64,000 nucleotides of DNA. Origin: Oscillospiraceae bacterium (GTDB taxonomy: Bacteria > Bacillota > Clostridia > Oscillospirales > Ruminococcaceae). Shown one piece after another: positions 1 to 9,012 of this stretch. The position numbers and the translations under genes were made by a program. How positions within the stretch are numbered: position 1 is the stretch's first letter; every line of letters starts with the position of its first letter. The stretch is from positions 2,046,001 to 2,110,000 of the forward strand of contig CP107210.1 in assembly GCA_025757985.1 (NCBI GenBank). Reading direction: 5' to 3'. The notes under the pieces were generated by a model. That model did no database searches. It was not told the DNA's origin and saw nothing but the letters and a program-made list of their open reading frames with translations.

Positions 1-3000
1 GCCATTCCAGCCGGCGATGCCGCCCGCCGCGCTCTTGTGGGAGACAATGCCGTAGTTGGTGCAGCTCTCCAGCTTTGTGTTTTGGGTCACACAGCCGATG
101 ATGCCGCCCGCCATAGAACCGCGGGCGTTTTTATCGCTAACATAATCGTTATAGTTAAAGCTGTCGTTATACCCCGGCAGGCTGACACCGCTGCCGAGGA
201 TGCCGGTCTCGCCCCGCATTTTCAGGCTGCCGACCGATGCCGCGTTGCTGTCGCTGCCGTTCGTTGCGTTGCTGATGGTCAGGCGGGTTTCTGCATCGTT
301 ATAGCCGACAATGCCGCCCACATAGGCGTTGACCTCCAGATTAAACTGGTTGGCCGCGCCGCTGAGGGTCATGGTATTGGCCGTATCGCGCGGCAATGTA
401 TTGTTGACCGTCACAAGGCCTGTTTTCTCCGCCACGGTGGGCAGAATCGTTGTCAAATCGTCCGGGGCCGATGCCAGCAGGCAGTTATAGCCGATGATGC
501 CGCCCGCCAGACCGTCGGCCTTGATGCGGCCCGCCTTTGCGGTGGTTTTAAATGTGCTGACCGTGCTGCCGGATGTGGCGGATGTAATGGTAAACGCCGT
601 TCCGTCCGTGCCGGCCACCGGCATGTTAGCGCCGATGACACCGCCCACGCAAAGCGTGCCGCTGATTTCCGTCACCTTTATATCGGCCGCGGGCAGGGCC
701 GGGGCAAGGTTCAGGCCGATCATACCGCCGACCGCCTTGCCGCCCGTAACCTCGCCGCTGACGGTCAGCAGCGAGGTGCTGGTATTTGTGATTTTCGCCG
801 TTGCATCGTTGCAGCCGACCAGACCGCCGACAAAATCATTGCCGCAGATGACCGCGCCGATCTGCACCGTGGTTGCATTCTTGTCCCATGTAAGCACGGC
901 ATTTTTGCCGTTGCGGCCGACCAGACCGCCCACATAATCCGCGCGGGTGGTCGTTTCTTGATTGCTTGCATCTTTATAGGTGCTCAGCGCCTGCAGCAGG
1001 GCGCTGCGGCTGCTGTTGGTGGCGGTGTCCGAGGCCATGCTGCTGACGCAGTTTTGAATGGTGGCAGTTATATTTGCTGCATCGATGCTGCCCCAATCGG
1101 CATCATTCAGGCCCGCAATACCGCCCACATAGGCCGCATTTTTACCAAGGCCCGCCACAAGGCCGCTGTTGGTAACGCCGCTGACCGTGCTTTGGCTGCC
1201 GTTGACCGACACAACACCGCCCACATAGCGGTTACCCAGCACGGTGCTGCTGTTGCTGCCGCCGGTTATTTTAAGCTGGCTGCCGCTGAAGCCGCCCGCC
1301 ATGCCGCCGACAAAGCAGCGGCCCAGCACATAACCCTTTTGCGTGGTGCAATTATCCAGCTTACACCCGCTGGCAAAGCCCACCAGACCGCCGACAAAAT
1401 CACCCTTGAGCGGGCTGCCATCGGTGAGTGCGCCATCGTTAGCATACCCGCCCTTGACGGCGGTTTTCAGCTGTGTTTCGGTCATATCGCGGCGGGTGGT
1501 GCTGGTGCTGCCGCGCAGCGTGACATTTTTGCAGTAGCCCGCAACGCCGCCGAAGAACTGGCCCAGCACACGGCTGTTTTCACCCTCGGCGCTGCCAAGG
1601 TAGTTGGCGCCCACGCTGACCGTACCCTCGTTCTGAAGGCCGGTCAGGGGGACATCCGCACTGCTGCTGTTACTGTTATAGAGGTTGCCCACAACGCCGC
1701 CCGTAAAGGCGCTGCCGATGACGGCGGCCTTGTTGGTTATGGTTTTTTTATTGATGGGGTCTGCCTCAAGCTTCAGGTTGGCGGCATCCATCGTGCCGAC
1801 CACACCGCCCACGCCGATGCTGCGCCAGATCGAGTTTTGCCCGCTGGCAGCTGCGGCGTAGCGTGCCTGTTCTGTAAGGGTATTGTCCGCAGCTTTCAGG
1901 CTGTTGTCCTGCAGCAGACCGGCTACCGTCACATCGGCGTCCACCGTCAGCGCGGAAATTGTTTGAGTCTGGCCGTTTTTGGGTATGGCAACGCCCACGA
2001 GGCCGCCAATGCCGCACGGCTCGTTTTCATAATAGGCTGTGCCACTTACTGTTGTGCGGGCTGTCGCGGTGGCGTTGTCGTCAAAGGGCAGCATTGCCAG
2101 CACCTGCGCGGAAACCGCATTGTTTTTGCCGTGGGTCAGGGTGCATTTTTCCAGCGTGCCGGTGTTGACGCCGCACAAAGCACCGACCGCGCGGATGTCG
2201 CGGTACGCGCTGTCACTTGTGTCCAGCGGCTTCAGGGCTGTGGTCCCGGTCAGCGGCAGGGTGCCTTTTGCGCGGGTCACAATTTCAACATTGACCTGCA
2301 CATCGGCATCGCGCAGGGTCATGTTTTTGATCGTGCCGTTATTTTCGCCCACAAGGCTGATGTAGCGATCAAGCAAATTTTCGTTTTTCTGTCTGCCGGT
2401 CCGGGAGACAGAGCTGCCGCGCAGCTGCAGGTTCATGATGGTGATATTTCCGCCGTCCAGCGTTACATTTTTGGGCAAGGTCAGAATGGTCGGCCACGCC
2501 ACGGCCTCCTCTGCCGAGGGGACCTTGGCCTCCGGCGGGAAGTTTTTGCCCTGTGCCGGGCAGTAGACCGTAACGCTGCCGCCGGTCCAGTTCAGGCCGG
2601 TGGCGCCAAGGCTCTGCGCGGCGAGGGTGTAGGCGGCGGCAGTCTGGCCGGACGCCCATCTGTCCGCCCAGCGCAGGTTGTACAGATGGCGGAAATAGGT
2701 AAGGTTGCCCTTAGTGGCTGTTGCCTCTTTTGCAAACAGGCTGTTTTCCACATTGGTGTCGGCCGGGGTGCTGGGGGTATAGCTGCCGGAATAGTCGTCC
2801 CGCGCCTTGGCCTGCAGCGTGACATAGAAATCCTGCGGCCCGCCCGACAGCAGGCGGGTGATGCTGTACAGGCTGCTGTCGGTCACACTTATGCTGTTTG
2901 CCATCTCGCCGCTGTCATTCTCGCAGGAGCGCAGCAAATCAGCGCTGGCCATAGAGTCCAGCGTCAGGACAAAGTTGCCCTTGTTGTAGCTCAGGGGGTA

Positions 3001-3864
3001 GTAGAGGGTCTTTTCAACCGGTGCTTCGTTGTCGGCAGCATAGATTGTTGTTTTCAGCGGCACCGGCTCATTGGTCTTGACTGCCGGCAGCTCCACCTCG
3101 ATCTCAAACAGCGGATTTTTCTTGCCCGTATCGGTCGATTTGTAGGCTGTTGCCACATACTGCACCTGCGTATCGCGGGTCACATCGCCGCCCCAGCTCA
3201 GGGTCAGCGTTTCGGTGTTGGAAAGGCGCGGGTTCTTGACCTTCAGCTTGGTCTGCTGCAGCTCGACCACATTCACACGGTCCTCGGCCGAGTAGTAGCC
3301 CACAAGGCTGTCATGGCGGCGGTGGTCATAGCTCCGGTCATAAATGTCCGTTGCGCCGTTTGTTTTCCCAAAGCGCAGCTTGTCGGCGTTCGTGTCATAA
3401 AACACTGAGTACACCTGCCCGCTGGCGGCGTCGATCTCAACGCAGATGGCCGCATTCAGCAGCGAATCATCGTAGATGTAATCGCCCAGCAACTCGCGCA
3501 GCAGTTCATTGTCGCTGTCATCATCTGTTACTTTATCATAATACAGGGCATAGATATTTTTGTTCAGCTCATCGGCCTTCTGCGCGGCGGGGTCAAAATG
3601 CGCGCCTGCCTGACCGTTCAACAGCACCTTCTGGCGGAAATCGTCCAGTTCGCCCGCTGTGTCCCTGCGGGTCAGGGCGATCTGCGCGGTCTGGAAAAGG
3701 GTGCGGGCGTTCGCCTCGTTCTTCTCAAACCGGGCCAGACGGGTATAGGCGATCAGGCCGCCCCCCACAAGGGCCGCCAAAATTGCCATAATCGCCAGCA
3801 CAACCATAAGCTCCACCATCGTGAAGCCGCTGCTTCTGCGCGTTTTCTTGTTGCAATGCACCAT
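1..3864 (-). CDS. Giant type IV pilin-like surface protein with GLUG-type repeats (C-terminus beyond window)
   Basis: The reading frame is open from the ATG at 3864 to the left edge (at least 1288 residues). The N-terminus has a short basic leader followed by GFTMVELMVVLAIMAIL, a classical prepilin processing site (Gly before Phe+1, Glu+5) and hydrophobic helix. Residues from about 150 onward look like an extracellular ectodomain, and from about 560 on there are many degenerate repeats centred on GGIVG/GGLVG with Asn/Gly-rich loops (examples VGGLVGCNDA, AGGIIGYNC, AGGIAGWNG), which resemble the GLUG repeat of adhesins. Ordinary pilins are 120-250 residues, so this is probably a tip-located adhesin or minor pilin carried by the pilus rather than the main subunit. 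It is divergent from the pilus assembly operon. The prepilin peptidase encoded at 4680 would be the expected processing enzyme. The function is inferred from motifs. Confidence 0.85.
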   Translation of the reverse strand, partial: MVHCNKKTRRSSGFTMVELMVVLAIMAILAALVGGGLIAYTRLARFEKNEANARTLFQTAQIALTRRDTAGELDDFRQKVLLNGQAGAHFDPAAQKADELNKNIYALYYDKVTDDDSDNELLRELLGDYIYDDSLLNAAICVEIDAASGQVYSVFYDTNADKLRFGKTNGATDIYDRSYDHRRHDSLVGYYSAEDRVNVVELQQTKLKVKNPRLSNTETLTLSWGGDVTRDTQVQYVATAYKSTDTGKKNPLFEIEVELPAVKTNEPVPLKTTIYAADNEAPVEKTLYYPLSYNKGNFVLTLDSMASADLLRSCENDSGEMANSISVTDSSLYSITRLLSGGPQDFYVTLQAKARDDYSGSYTPSTPADTNVENSLFAKEATATKGNLTYFRHLYNLRWADRWASGQTAAAYTLAAQSLGATGLNWTGGSVTVYCPAQGKNFPPEAKVPSAEEAVAWPTILTLPKNVTLDGGNITIMNLQLRGSSVSRTGRQKNENLLDRYISLVGENNGTIKNMTLRDADVQVNVEIVTRAKGTLPLTGTTALKPLDTSDSAYRDIRAVGALCGVNTGTLEKCTLTHGKNNAVSAQVLAMLPFDDNATATARTTVSGTAYYENEPCGIGGLVGVAIPKNGQTQTISALTVDADVTVAGLLQDNSLKAADNTLTEQARYAAAASGQNSIWRSIGVGGVVGTMDAANLKLEADPINKKTITNKAAVIGSAFTGGVVGNLYNSNSSSADVPLTGLQNEGTVSVGANYLGSAEGENSRVLGQFFGGVAGYCKNVTLRGSTSTTRRDMTETQLKTAVKGGYANDGALTDGSPLKGDFVGGLVGFASGCKLDNCTTQKGYVLGRCFVGGMAGGFSGSQLKITGGSNSSTVLGNRYVGGVVSVNGSQSTVSGVTNSGLVAGLGKNAAYVGGIAGLNDADWGSIDAANITATIQNCVSSMASDTATNSSRSALLQALSTYKDASNQETTTRADYVGGLVGRNGKNAVLTWDKNATTVQIGAVICGNDFVGGLVGCNDATAKITNTSTSLLTVSGEVTGGKAVGGMIGLNLAPALPAADIKVTEISGTLCVGGVIGANMPVAGTDGTAFTITSATSGSTVSTFKTTAKAGRIKADGLAGGIIGYNCLLASAPDDLTTILPTVAEKTGLVTVNNTLPRDTANTMTLSGAANQFNLEVNAYVGGIVGYNDAETRLTISNATNGSDSNAASVGSLKMRGETGILGSGVSLPGYNDSFNYNDYVSDKNARGSMAGGIIGCVTQNTKLESCTNYGIVSHKSAAGGIAGWNG

Positions 3865-3993
3865 AGATGCTCCCGTTTATATCACGGCATTGCCGCATAT
3901 TCCCGCCCGGCAGACACCGTAGCGGCCGTTGGAATTTGCGGCAGCGCCCTGCAAATTTGTACAGTAAGGCATAATAAGACTATATATGATAGC

Positions 3994-4022
3994 ATTATAC
4001 TCGGTTTGTGATGTTTTCGCAA
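3994..4022 (-). promoter_or_regulatory. Promoter of the pilin-like gene
   Basis: On the minus strand TTGCGA (4017-4022) is followed by a 17-base spacer and TATAAT (3994-3999). This leaves a leader of about 120 nt before the ATG at 3864. The leader is GC-rich and can fold, but I could not match it to a known riboswitch. Confidence 0.6.
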
Positions 4023-4145
4023 CAAGTGTGGTGAGATTTCGACAAATTTACACCAAATATAGTGTTCTATACGGGCGGCACATACTATTTTGACAGATTT
4101 CGTGTTACATTCCAACAATAATGTGGGATTTCTTCGTGAAATTCC

Positions 4146-4174
4146 TTGCAAATACAGCCTTTGCGGGGTATACT
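4146..4174 (+). promoter_or_regulatory. Promoter of the pilus assembly operon
   Basis: TTGCAA (4146-4151), a 17-base spacer and TATACT (4169-4174) lie 40 bases before the first gene of the operon. The 3865-4213 interval therefore holds two divergent promoters and no gene. Confidence 0.65.
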
Positions 4175-4213
4175 GGTTAGTGTGTTATATATAGAAGTAG
4201 AGGAAGTGAAACC

Positions 4214-4693
4214 ATGCTGGCAGCACGACTGGGTGCCTGGCTGCGCAACACCGGGGAAAAATGGGCCAGGACCTCCTTTGCTGAAAAGCTGGCCCTGCTG
4301 CTGGCATTGCTCGCTGTGATCTATACCGTTGTGACCGGCGCGGCCGAGCTGCGCTATCAGGCCCGCGCGCGGGAGGCGCTGGCCCAGATCAAGGCGGCGC
4401 GGCTGGCCGCCGGGGCTGTGTCCGCGCAGTGCTATTCCGCCGGGCGCACCTTTGCCGACCAGACCACCGCAGACGGCTTTGCCGACGGCGTGGCCGAGGA
4501 GATCGAGACACTGGGCGCACTGCCCGGCAGCGTGAGCCTTCTGCAGGTGGCGGACAACGGCTACACCGTGCAGCGGCTGCTCTATCAGGAAAACAGCATC
4601 TTCGCCGTCTATGACGCTGCCGAGGGCTACCGTGTCTTCCGCGCGGAGGACCGCCTGCATTACCTGACGGAGGCGAGCCATGCTGCTGCTTGA
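4214..4693 (+). CDS. Single-pass membrane protein, first gene of the pilus operon
   Basis: This 159-residue protein has a basic amphipathic N-terminus, one hydrophobic helix at about residues 27-47, and a soluble domain with no recognised motif. The helix followed by an Ala/Arg/Gln-rich helical stretch recalls a pilin stalk, but there is no Gly processing site and no Glu at the usual +5 position, so I do not call it a pilin. It is the promoter-proximal gene of the pilus assembly operon and overlaps the prepilin peptidase gene by 14 bases, which suggests translational coupling. It may be a minor pilin-like or assembly protein. The start is an ATG just downstream of a GAGGAAG ribosome binding site. 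Confidence 0.6.
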   Translation: MLAARLGAWLRNTGEKWARTSFAEKLALLLALLAVIYTVVTGAAELRYQARAREALAQIKAARLAAGAVSAQCYSAGRTFADQTTADGFADGVAEEIETLGALPGSVSLLQVADNGYTVQRLLYQENSIFAVYDAAEGYRVFRAEDRLHYLTEASHAAA

Positions 4694-5471
4694 GTGCCTT
4701 TTGAATCTGATCCGTTTTTTGCTGGGCGCGGCGCTGTTCAGCTTTATGAATGTCGTGGCCTGGCGGCTGCCCCGGGGCATGGACCCCCTGCAGGGGCGCA
4801 GCGCATGCCCGCAGTGCGGCCATACGCTTGGTGCGCCCGACCTTGTGCCGGTTTTCAGCTGGCTGTTTTTGCGCGGGCGGTGCCGCCATTGCGGCGCGCG
4901 CATCCCGGTGCGGTATTTTCTGGTCGAAGTGCTGGGCGGTGTGCTGGCGCTGGGCTGCACCCGGCGCTTCGGCCCTGCGTTCAGCCTGACGCAGGGGCTG
5001 TTCGGCATGAGCTGGGCGGCGCTCACCGCGCTGGCGGTCTGCGGCATTTTGCTGAGCGTTGCGCTCATTGATGCCGAGACACAGCTTATCCCCGACCGGC
5101 TCAATCTCGCGTTGGCGGTCTGCGGCGTTGTAGGGACGCTGCTCTCCCCCGCCGGGTGGCTGCCCCACCTGCTCGGGGCGTTCTGCGTCAGCGTGCCGAT
5201 GCTTTTGCTCTGCCTTGCCATTGACGGCGCGTTCGGCGGCGGCGACATCAAACTGATGGCGGCCGCCGGGCTGTTTCTCGGCTGGCAGAACACGCTGCTG
5301 GCGATGTTTTTGGGCATTCTGGGCGGCGGCCTTTACGGCATCTGGCTGCTGGCCGCCAAAAGGGCCGACAAAAAGGACCACTTTGCCTTCGGCCCGTTTT
5401 TATGTGCGGGCATCGTAATCGCCATGCTTTTCGGCGAGCCGATCCTGCAATGGTACTGCGCGTTTTTGTAA
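4680..5471 (+). CDS. pilD: Prepilin peptidase (A24 family, PilD/ComC type)
   Basis: This polytopic membrane aspartyl protease removes the prepilin leader and usually N-methylates the new N-terminus. The 263-residue sequence shows the complete bifunctional architecture. An N-terminal domain carries two CxxC pairs (Cys43/46 and Cys68/71). It is followed by several membrane helices carrying the catalytic aspartates, one in the ALIDAETQLIPD stretch (Asp131) and one in the GGGDIKL motif (Asp189, the GxGD signature). The length matches the family. It overlaps the upstream gene and is followed by pilC, and it should process the pilin-like protein encoded divergently at 3864. Confidence 0.93.
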   Translation: MLLLECLLNLIRFLLGAALFSFMNVVAWRLPRGMDPLQGRSACPQCGHTLGAPDLVPVFSWLFLRGRCRHCGARIPVRYFLVEVLGGVLALGCTRRFGPAFSLTQGLFGMSWAALTALAVCGILLSVALIDAETQLIPDRLNLALAVCGVVGTLLSPAGWLPHLLGAFCVSVPMLLLCLAIDGAFGGGDIKLMAAAGLFLGWQNTLLAMFLGILGGGLYGIWLLAAKRADKKDHFAFGPFLCAGIVIAMLFGEPILQWYCAFL

Positions 5472-5520
5472 TGGTGCAGCACCCGCCTGATCTCACTATC
5501 CGTTCGGAGGTTTCTCCCCT

Positions 5521-6732
5521 ATGCCACAATTTCGTTATACTGCGACCAACGCTCAGGGCAAGACTGTCCGCGGCATGGCTGACGCCCCCAGCGAGGAGGC
5601 ACTCTACACCAAGCTGCGCGATGACGGCCTGTACATGAGCGAGGCGCTGCAGACCAAGCGCGTCCGCAGCACCTTCCGCCCGTTAAAGACCGCCGTGCTG
5701 GCGGATTTCTGCCGCAATCTGGGCACCCTGCTGACTGCCGGTGTGCCGCTGGTGCGTGCCTTCCGCATCATGGCGGATGAGCGCAGCATCGACCCGCAGC
5801 AGCGCGCCCTGTACGAGGCCGTGCTGGGCGAGCTGCGCAAGGGCATCCCGCTGTCCGATGCGATGGAGTCCTGCGCACCGGCGTTCCCGAACCTGCTGCT
5901 GGCGATGATCCGCAGCGCCGAGGGCACCGGCAGCATCGACCACGCCTGCACCCGGATGGCCACCTACTATGAGCGCGAGCATAAGATGAACCAGCAGGTC
6001 GGCAACAGTATGATGTACCCGCTCATCCTCTGCGTGCTGATCGTGGCGGTCATCGCAATTTTGATGACCTTTGTGCTGCCCCAGTTCAAGCCGATGTTTG
6101 ACCAGATGGAAAAGCTGCCCTTCCTGACGCAGCTTCTGCTTGATGCCAGCGACTTTGTGGGTGCCAACTGGCCGCTGCTGCTTGTGGCGCTGGCGCTCCT
6201 CTTTTTCGGCTTCAGGCTGCTTTTGGCCCAGCCCCGCATCCGCCGCCAGTGGGACCGCTTTATCCTGCATGCGCCGGTCGTGGGCGTGCTGAACCGCAAG
6301 ATCTGCACCGCCCGCTTTGCCAGCACCCTGTCCAACCTGTACGGCAGCGGCGTGCCCATCATCACAACGCTGGGTGCGGCGCGCGACTCAATCGGCAACC
6401 GCTGGATCGAAAGTCAGTTCAGCACGGCGCTGGACAGCATCCGCGCCGGCCACAGCCTGTCGCAGTCCATCGCCGCGATCGATGGCTTTGAGGTCAAGCT
6501 GGCCTCCTCCATCGCCGTCGGCGAGGAGACCGGCAAGCTGGACAGTCTGCTGGCCACGATCAGCGAGACGCTCGACTACGAGGCCGAGATGGCCACCAAG
6601 CGCCTTGTCACCCTGCTGGAGCCTGTGATGATCGTCATCATGGGTCTGGTGGTCGGCGGCGTTGTGGCGGCTGTTATCGTGCCGATCTACCAGTCCTACG
6701 GCACCATCGGCGCATCGTCCGGCGCCATTTAA
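5521..6732 (+). CDS. pilC: Type IV pilus inner-membrane platform protein PilC (GspF family)
   Basis: PilC/GspF forms the membrane platform on which the PilB and PilT motors turn. The 403-residue protein begins with the typical short cytoplasmic lead (MPQFRYTATNAQGKTVRG). It then has two T2SSF domains separated by membrane helices around residues 165-190 and 215-235, with a last helix at about 365-390. Conserved family features such as GTGSIDHACTRMATYYE and GEETGKLDSLL are visible in the two domains. Length is normal. It lies 49 bases after the peptidase gene with a GGAGG ribosome binding site and is followed closely by pilM. Confidence 0.93.
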   Translation: MPQFRYTATNAQGKTVRGMADAPSEEALYTKLRDDGLYMSEALQTKRVRSTFRPLKTAVLADFCRNLGTLLTAGVPLVRAFRIMADERSIDPQQRALYEAVLGELRKGIPLSDAMESCAPAFPNLLLAMIRSAEGTGSIDHACTRMATYYEREHKMNQQVGNSMMYPLILCVLIVAVIAILMTFVLPQFKPMFDQMEKLPFLTQLLLDASDFVGANWPLLLVALALLFFGFRLLLAQPRIRRQWDRFILHAPVVGVLNRKICTARFASTLSNLYGSGVPIITTLGAARDSIGNRWIESQFSTALDSIRAGHSLSQSIAAIDGFEVKLASSIAVGEETGKLDSLLATISETLDYEAEMATKRLVTLLEPVMIVIMGLVVGGVVAAVIVPIYQSYGTIGASSGAI

Positions 6733-6754
6733 ACTATATTCCGGAGGGTTCCTC

Positions 6755-7648
6755 ATGGCATCACTTACCTCTTTGTATCTGTGCAGCCGCACGGTGTACG
6801 CCGCGGTGGGCAGCCCCACTGCCAAGGGCGCACGGATCACCGCCGCCGCCGCGGCCCAGCTGCCCGAGGGCTGCCTGATCAACGGCGTCATTACCAACGA
6901 GGCCGACCTCGCCGAGGCGCTCAAGGCCTTTTTTGCCCGCCATAAGCTGCCCACGGGCCGGGTGGCGCTGATCGTAGGCGGCAGTCAGTTCGTACACCGC
7001 GTCATCTCCCTGCCCGCCATGAGCGAGAAAAAGCGGCTGGCCGTGCTGGCGCATGAGCTTTCGTCCGGCGGTGCCGAGACAACGGCTCCGCTTGACGACT
7101 ATATGCTGCTGGCCCGCGATGCCAAGACCCGCGCCGACACGGTGCTGGCCACCCGTGTGGAGCAGAGCGTCATTGCCGGGTATGCGGCGCTGGCCAAGGC
7201 GGCCGGCTTCAAGCTGTACAGCATCGATCTGGGTCTGGCCGCCCCCATCAAGGCGGTGCGCACGATCCCTGCCCTGCAGAGCGAGACCTTTGTGCTGCTG
7301 CATTTTGACGATGACACCGTCTCGGCCTGCCTGTTTGTGAAGGGGCAGTACACCTACTCGACCCGCAGCCGCCTGTTCAACCCGCGCGGCTCGGCAGAAT
7401 CCGGCGCCGAGATCGCACAGAAGCTGTCGGGCATCCTGCAGTTCCACATTGCCGGCAAGAGCGAAAATCCGATCACGACCGTCTACTTTGCCGGTGCAGA
7501 CGCCGATGACCTTGCCGTCTGCCGCCCGGGCTGCGAGGCGCTCGCGCTGCGGGTGGCGCAATTCCCGGATTCGCCTACCGTCAAGCTGCCTGAGGGCACA
7601 GCCCTTGCGCAGACGCTCTCCGCCGCAGGCAATCTGATCGCGCGCTGA
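6755..7648 (+). CDS. pilM: PilM-like actin-fold pilus assembly protein
   Basis: This 297-residue soluble protein sits where PilM is normally encoded, directly before the small single-pass PilN- and PilO-like proteins. PilM is an actin/FtsA-like ATP-binding protein that links the cytoplasmic motors to the PilN tail. The sequence is divergent: it has no transmembrane helix and shows alternating beta strands typical of an actin-like fold (RVALIVGGSQFVHRVISLP, TFVLLHFDDDTVSACLF). The call rests on operon position and overall pattern more than on motifs. The start at 6755 follows a GGAGG site; longer versions of the frame begin inside pilC. Confidence 0.7.
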   Translation: MASLTSLYLCSRTVYAAVGSPTAKGARITAAAAAQLPEGCLINGVITNEADLAEALKAFFARHKLPTGRVALIVGGSQFVHRVISLPAMSEKKRLAVLAHELSSGGAETTAPLDDYMLLARDAKTRADTVLATRVEQSVIAGYAALAKAAGFKLYSIDLGLAAPIKAVRTIPALQSETFVLLHFDDDTVSACLFVKGQYTYSTRSRLFNPRGSAESGAEIAQKLSGILQFHIAGKSENPITTVYFAGADADDLAVCRPGCEALALRVAQFPDSPTVKLPEGTALAQTLSAAGNLIAR

Positions 7649-7688
7649 CCCGCGCACCAACTATACAAGCCAGGGGAACATACAAATT

Positions 7689-8255
7689 ATGGCTATGAAA
7701 CAAAACAACTTTTATCTGCGCTGGCAAAAGGCCGCAGGCGCCGCCAAGAGTGAGCAGCGCAGCCGCAGCATCCGGACCGCTGCCCCCGGCATCGCCGTGG
7801 TTGCCGCCGCCCTGCTGGGCTGGGGTGCCATGACGCTGTACACCGCCTCCCTGACCAGCCAGCGACAGGACATCGTAAACTGGTGCAATGACAACAGCGC
7901 GTCGTTCCTTGCCTCGAGTCAGGACGCTGAGGCGGCCGCGCAGTTCCAATCTCTGACGCAGTACGCCGACGGCATGACCGACCTGCTGGACGGCTACCCT
8001 GCTGTGACAAGCAGCCTGCTGCACCGGGTCGAAGCGGCGGGCGACGCTGCCATCACGATCCAGTTCACCAGCTACAACGCCGCCACGGGCGAGCTGCAGT
8101 TCAACGCCAACTCCAGTCAGGTCATCGACATTCCGACCTACATCCGCTCGCTGCAGAGCTGCGGCGTTTTTTCGACCGTGAGCTATACCGGCTACAACGC
8201 CGACAATGACGGCTATTCCATCGACCTGCGCTGCGTTCTGGCAGCGCCGCAGTAA
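7689..8255 (+). CDS. pilN: PilN-like pilus alignment subcomplex protein
   Basis: This 188-residue protein has a basic cytoplasmic tail, one membrane helix at about residues 33-55 and an extracytoplasmic domain that starts with a coiled helical segment. That is the PilN layout, in which the short N-terminal tail docks into PilM and the outer domain pairs with PilO. No catalytic motif is expected. It is encoded between the PilM- and PilO-like genes, 40 bases after the former and 13 bases before the latter. Assignment is by topology, size and gene order. Confidence 0.68.
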   Translation: MAMKQNNFYLRWQKAAGAAKSEQRSRSIRTAAPGIAVVAAALLGWGAMTLYTASLTSQRQDIVNWCNDNSASFLASSQDAEAAAQFQSLTQYADGMTDLLDGYPAVTSSLLHRVEAAGDAAITIQFTSYNAATGELQFNANSSQVIDIPTYIRSLQSCGVFSTVSYTGYNADNDGYSIDLRCVLAAPQ

Positions 8256-8268
8256 GGGGGGTGCGGTT

Positions 8269-9012
8269 ATGGATATTGCACCGATGACCAAGCGCGACAA
8301 GATCCTTTTGTATGCCGTGCTGATGCTGGCCTTTATCGTGCTGTATGTGCGGTTTTTGCTGATTCCCGGCATCGGCAGCCTGCAGCAGGCCCGCGCTGAC
8401 CTGACCGAGGCGCAGGACGCCCAGATCACCATGCAGGAGACGATCCTGCAGGCGGGCGTGAACGCCGCCAATAAGAACACCGCCTGGGGGGAGCTGCAGA
8501 CCGCCAACGCGCGGTACTACAGCATCCTGACCAGCGATGAGCTGGATACGCTGGTGACCGGCCTTGAGCTGAACCACAGCATGCAGCCCGTCTCCCTGAG
8601 CATCGGCCAGCCGCTGACCCAGAGCATGACCGGCTACATTGCCGGCACACAGGCCGGGCAGAGCCCCGCTCCCTCCGGCAGCGCCGCGGCCGCCGTCACG
8701 GCAGATCAGGTGGACACCACTGCCGCAGGCAATGCCCTGCTGCAGCAGTTCCTTGCCGCCGACCTTGTCCCCTACTACGACCAGCCCGGCTACCTCCAGA
8801 CCTCCGATGTGACCTTCAGCTGCTCGGGCGAGGCGAGCAATTTCCTGAGCCTGCTTGATGATCTGGCGGACAACTATCCGTCCATCCAGCTGCAGAACTT
8901 TTCCATCACCACCCGCAGCTTTGCCGCAGCGGACGGCACCTCGTCCAGCGGCAGCATCTACAATGTGACGCTGCGCATCGTACTCTGTGACAAAGGAGGC
9001 GTACAGCCGTGA
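8269..9012 (+). CDS. pilO: PilO-like pilus alignment subcomplex protein
   Basis: This 247-residue protein has one membrane helix near the N-terminus (about residues 13-32). A coiled-coil-like stretch follows (QQARADLTEAQDAQITMQE), then an extracytoplasmic domain with an Ala/Pro/Ser-rich linker in the middle. This matches PilO, which forms a heterodimer with PilN in the pilus alignment complex. The ATG at 8269 follows a GGGGGG-type ribosome binding site and was chosen over the longer frame that starts inside pilN. The stop overlaps the start of pilB by four bases. Confidence 0.68.
   Translation: MDIAPMTKRDKILLYAVLMLAFIVLYVRFLLIPGIGSLQQARADLTEAQDAQITMQETILQAGVNAANKNTAWGELQTANARYYSILTSDELDTLVTGLELNHSMQPVSLSIGQPLTQSMTGYIAGTQAGQSPAPSGSAAAAVTADQVDTTAAGNALLQQFLAADLVPYYDQPGYLQTSDVTFSCSGEASNFLSLLDDLADNYPSIQLQNFSITTRSFAAADGTSSSGSIYNVTLRIVLCDKGGVQP

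Noticed and set aside
37..3408. 1123-codon open frame on the plus strand opposite the pilin-like gene
   Set aside because: It is the exact antisense frame of the pilin-like gene. The protein is Cys/Ala/His-rich with no domain, and the minus strand has a clear prepilin start and GLUG repeats. GC-rich codon use leaves antisense frames open.
3865..3993. Possible c-di-GMP riboswitch before the pilin-like gene
   Set aside because: Pilin genes in some Clostridia have one, and the leader folds, but I could not find the conserved core of either c-di-GMP riboswitch class.
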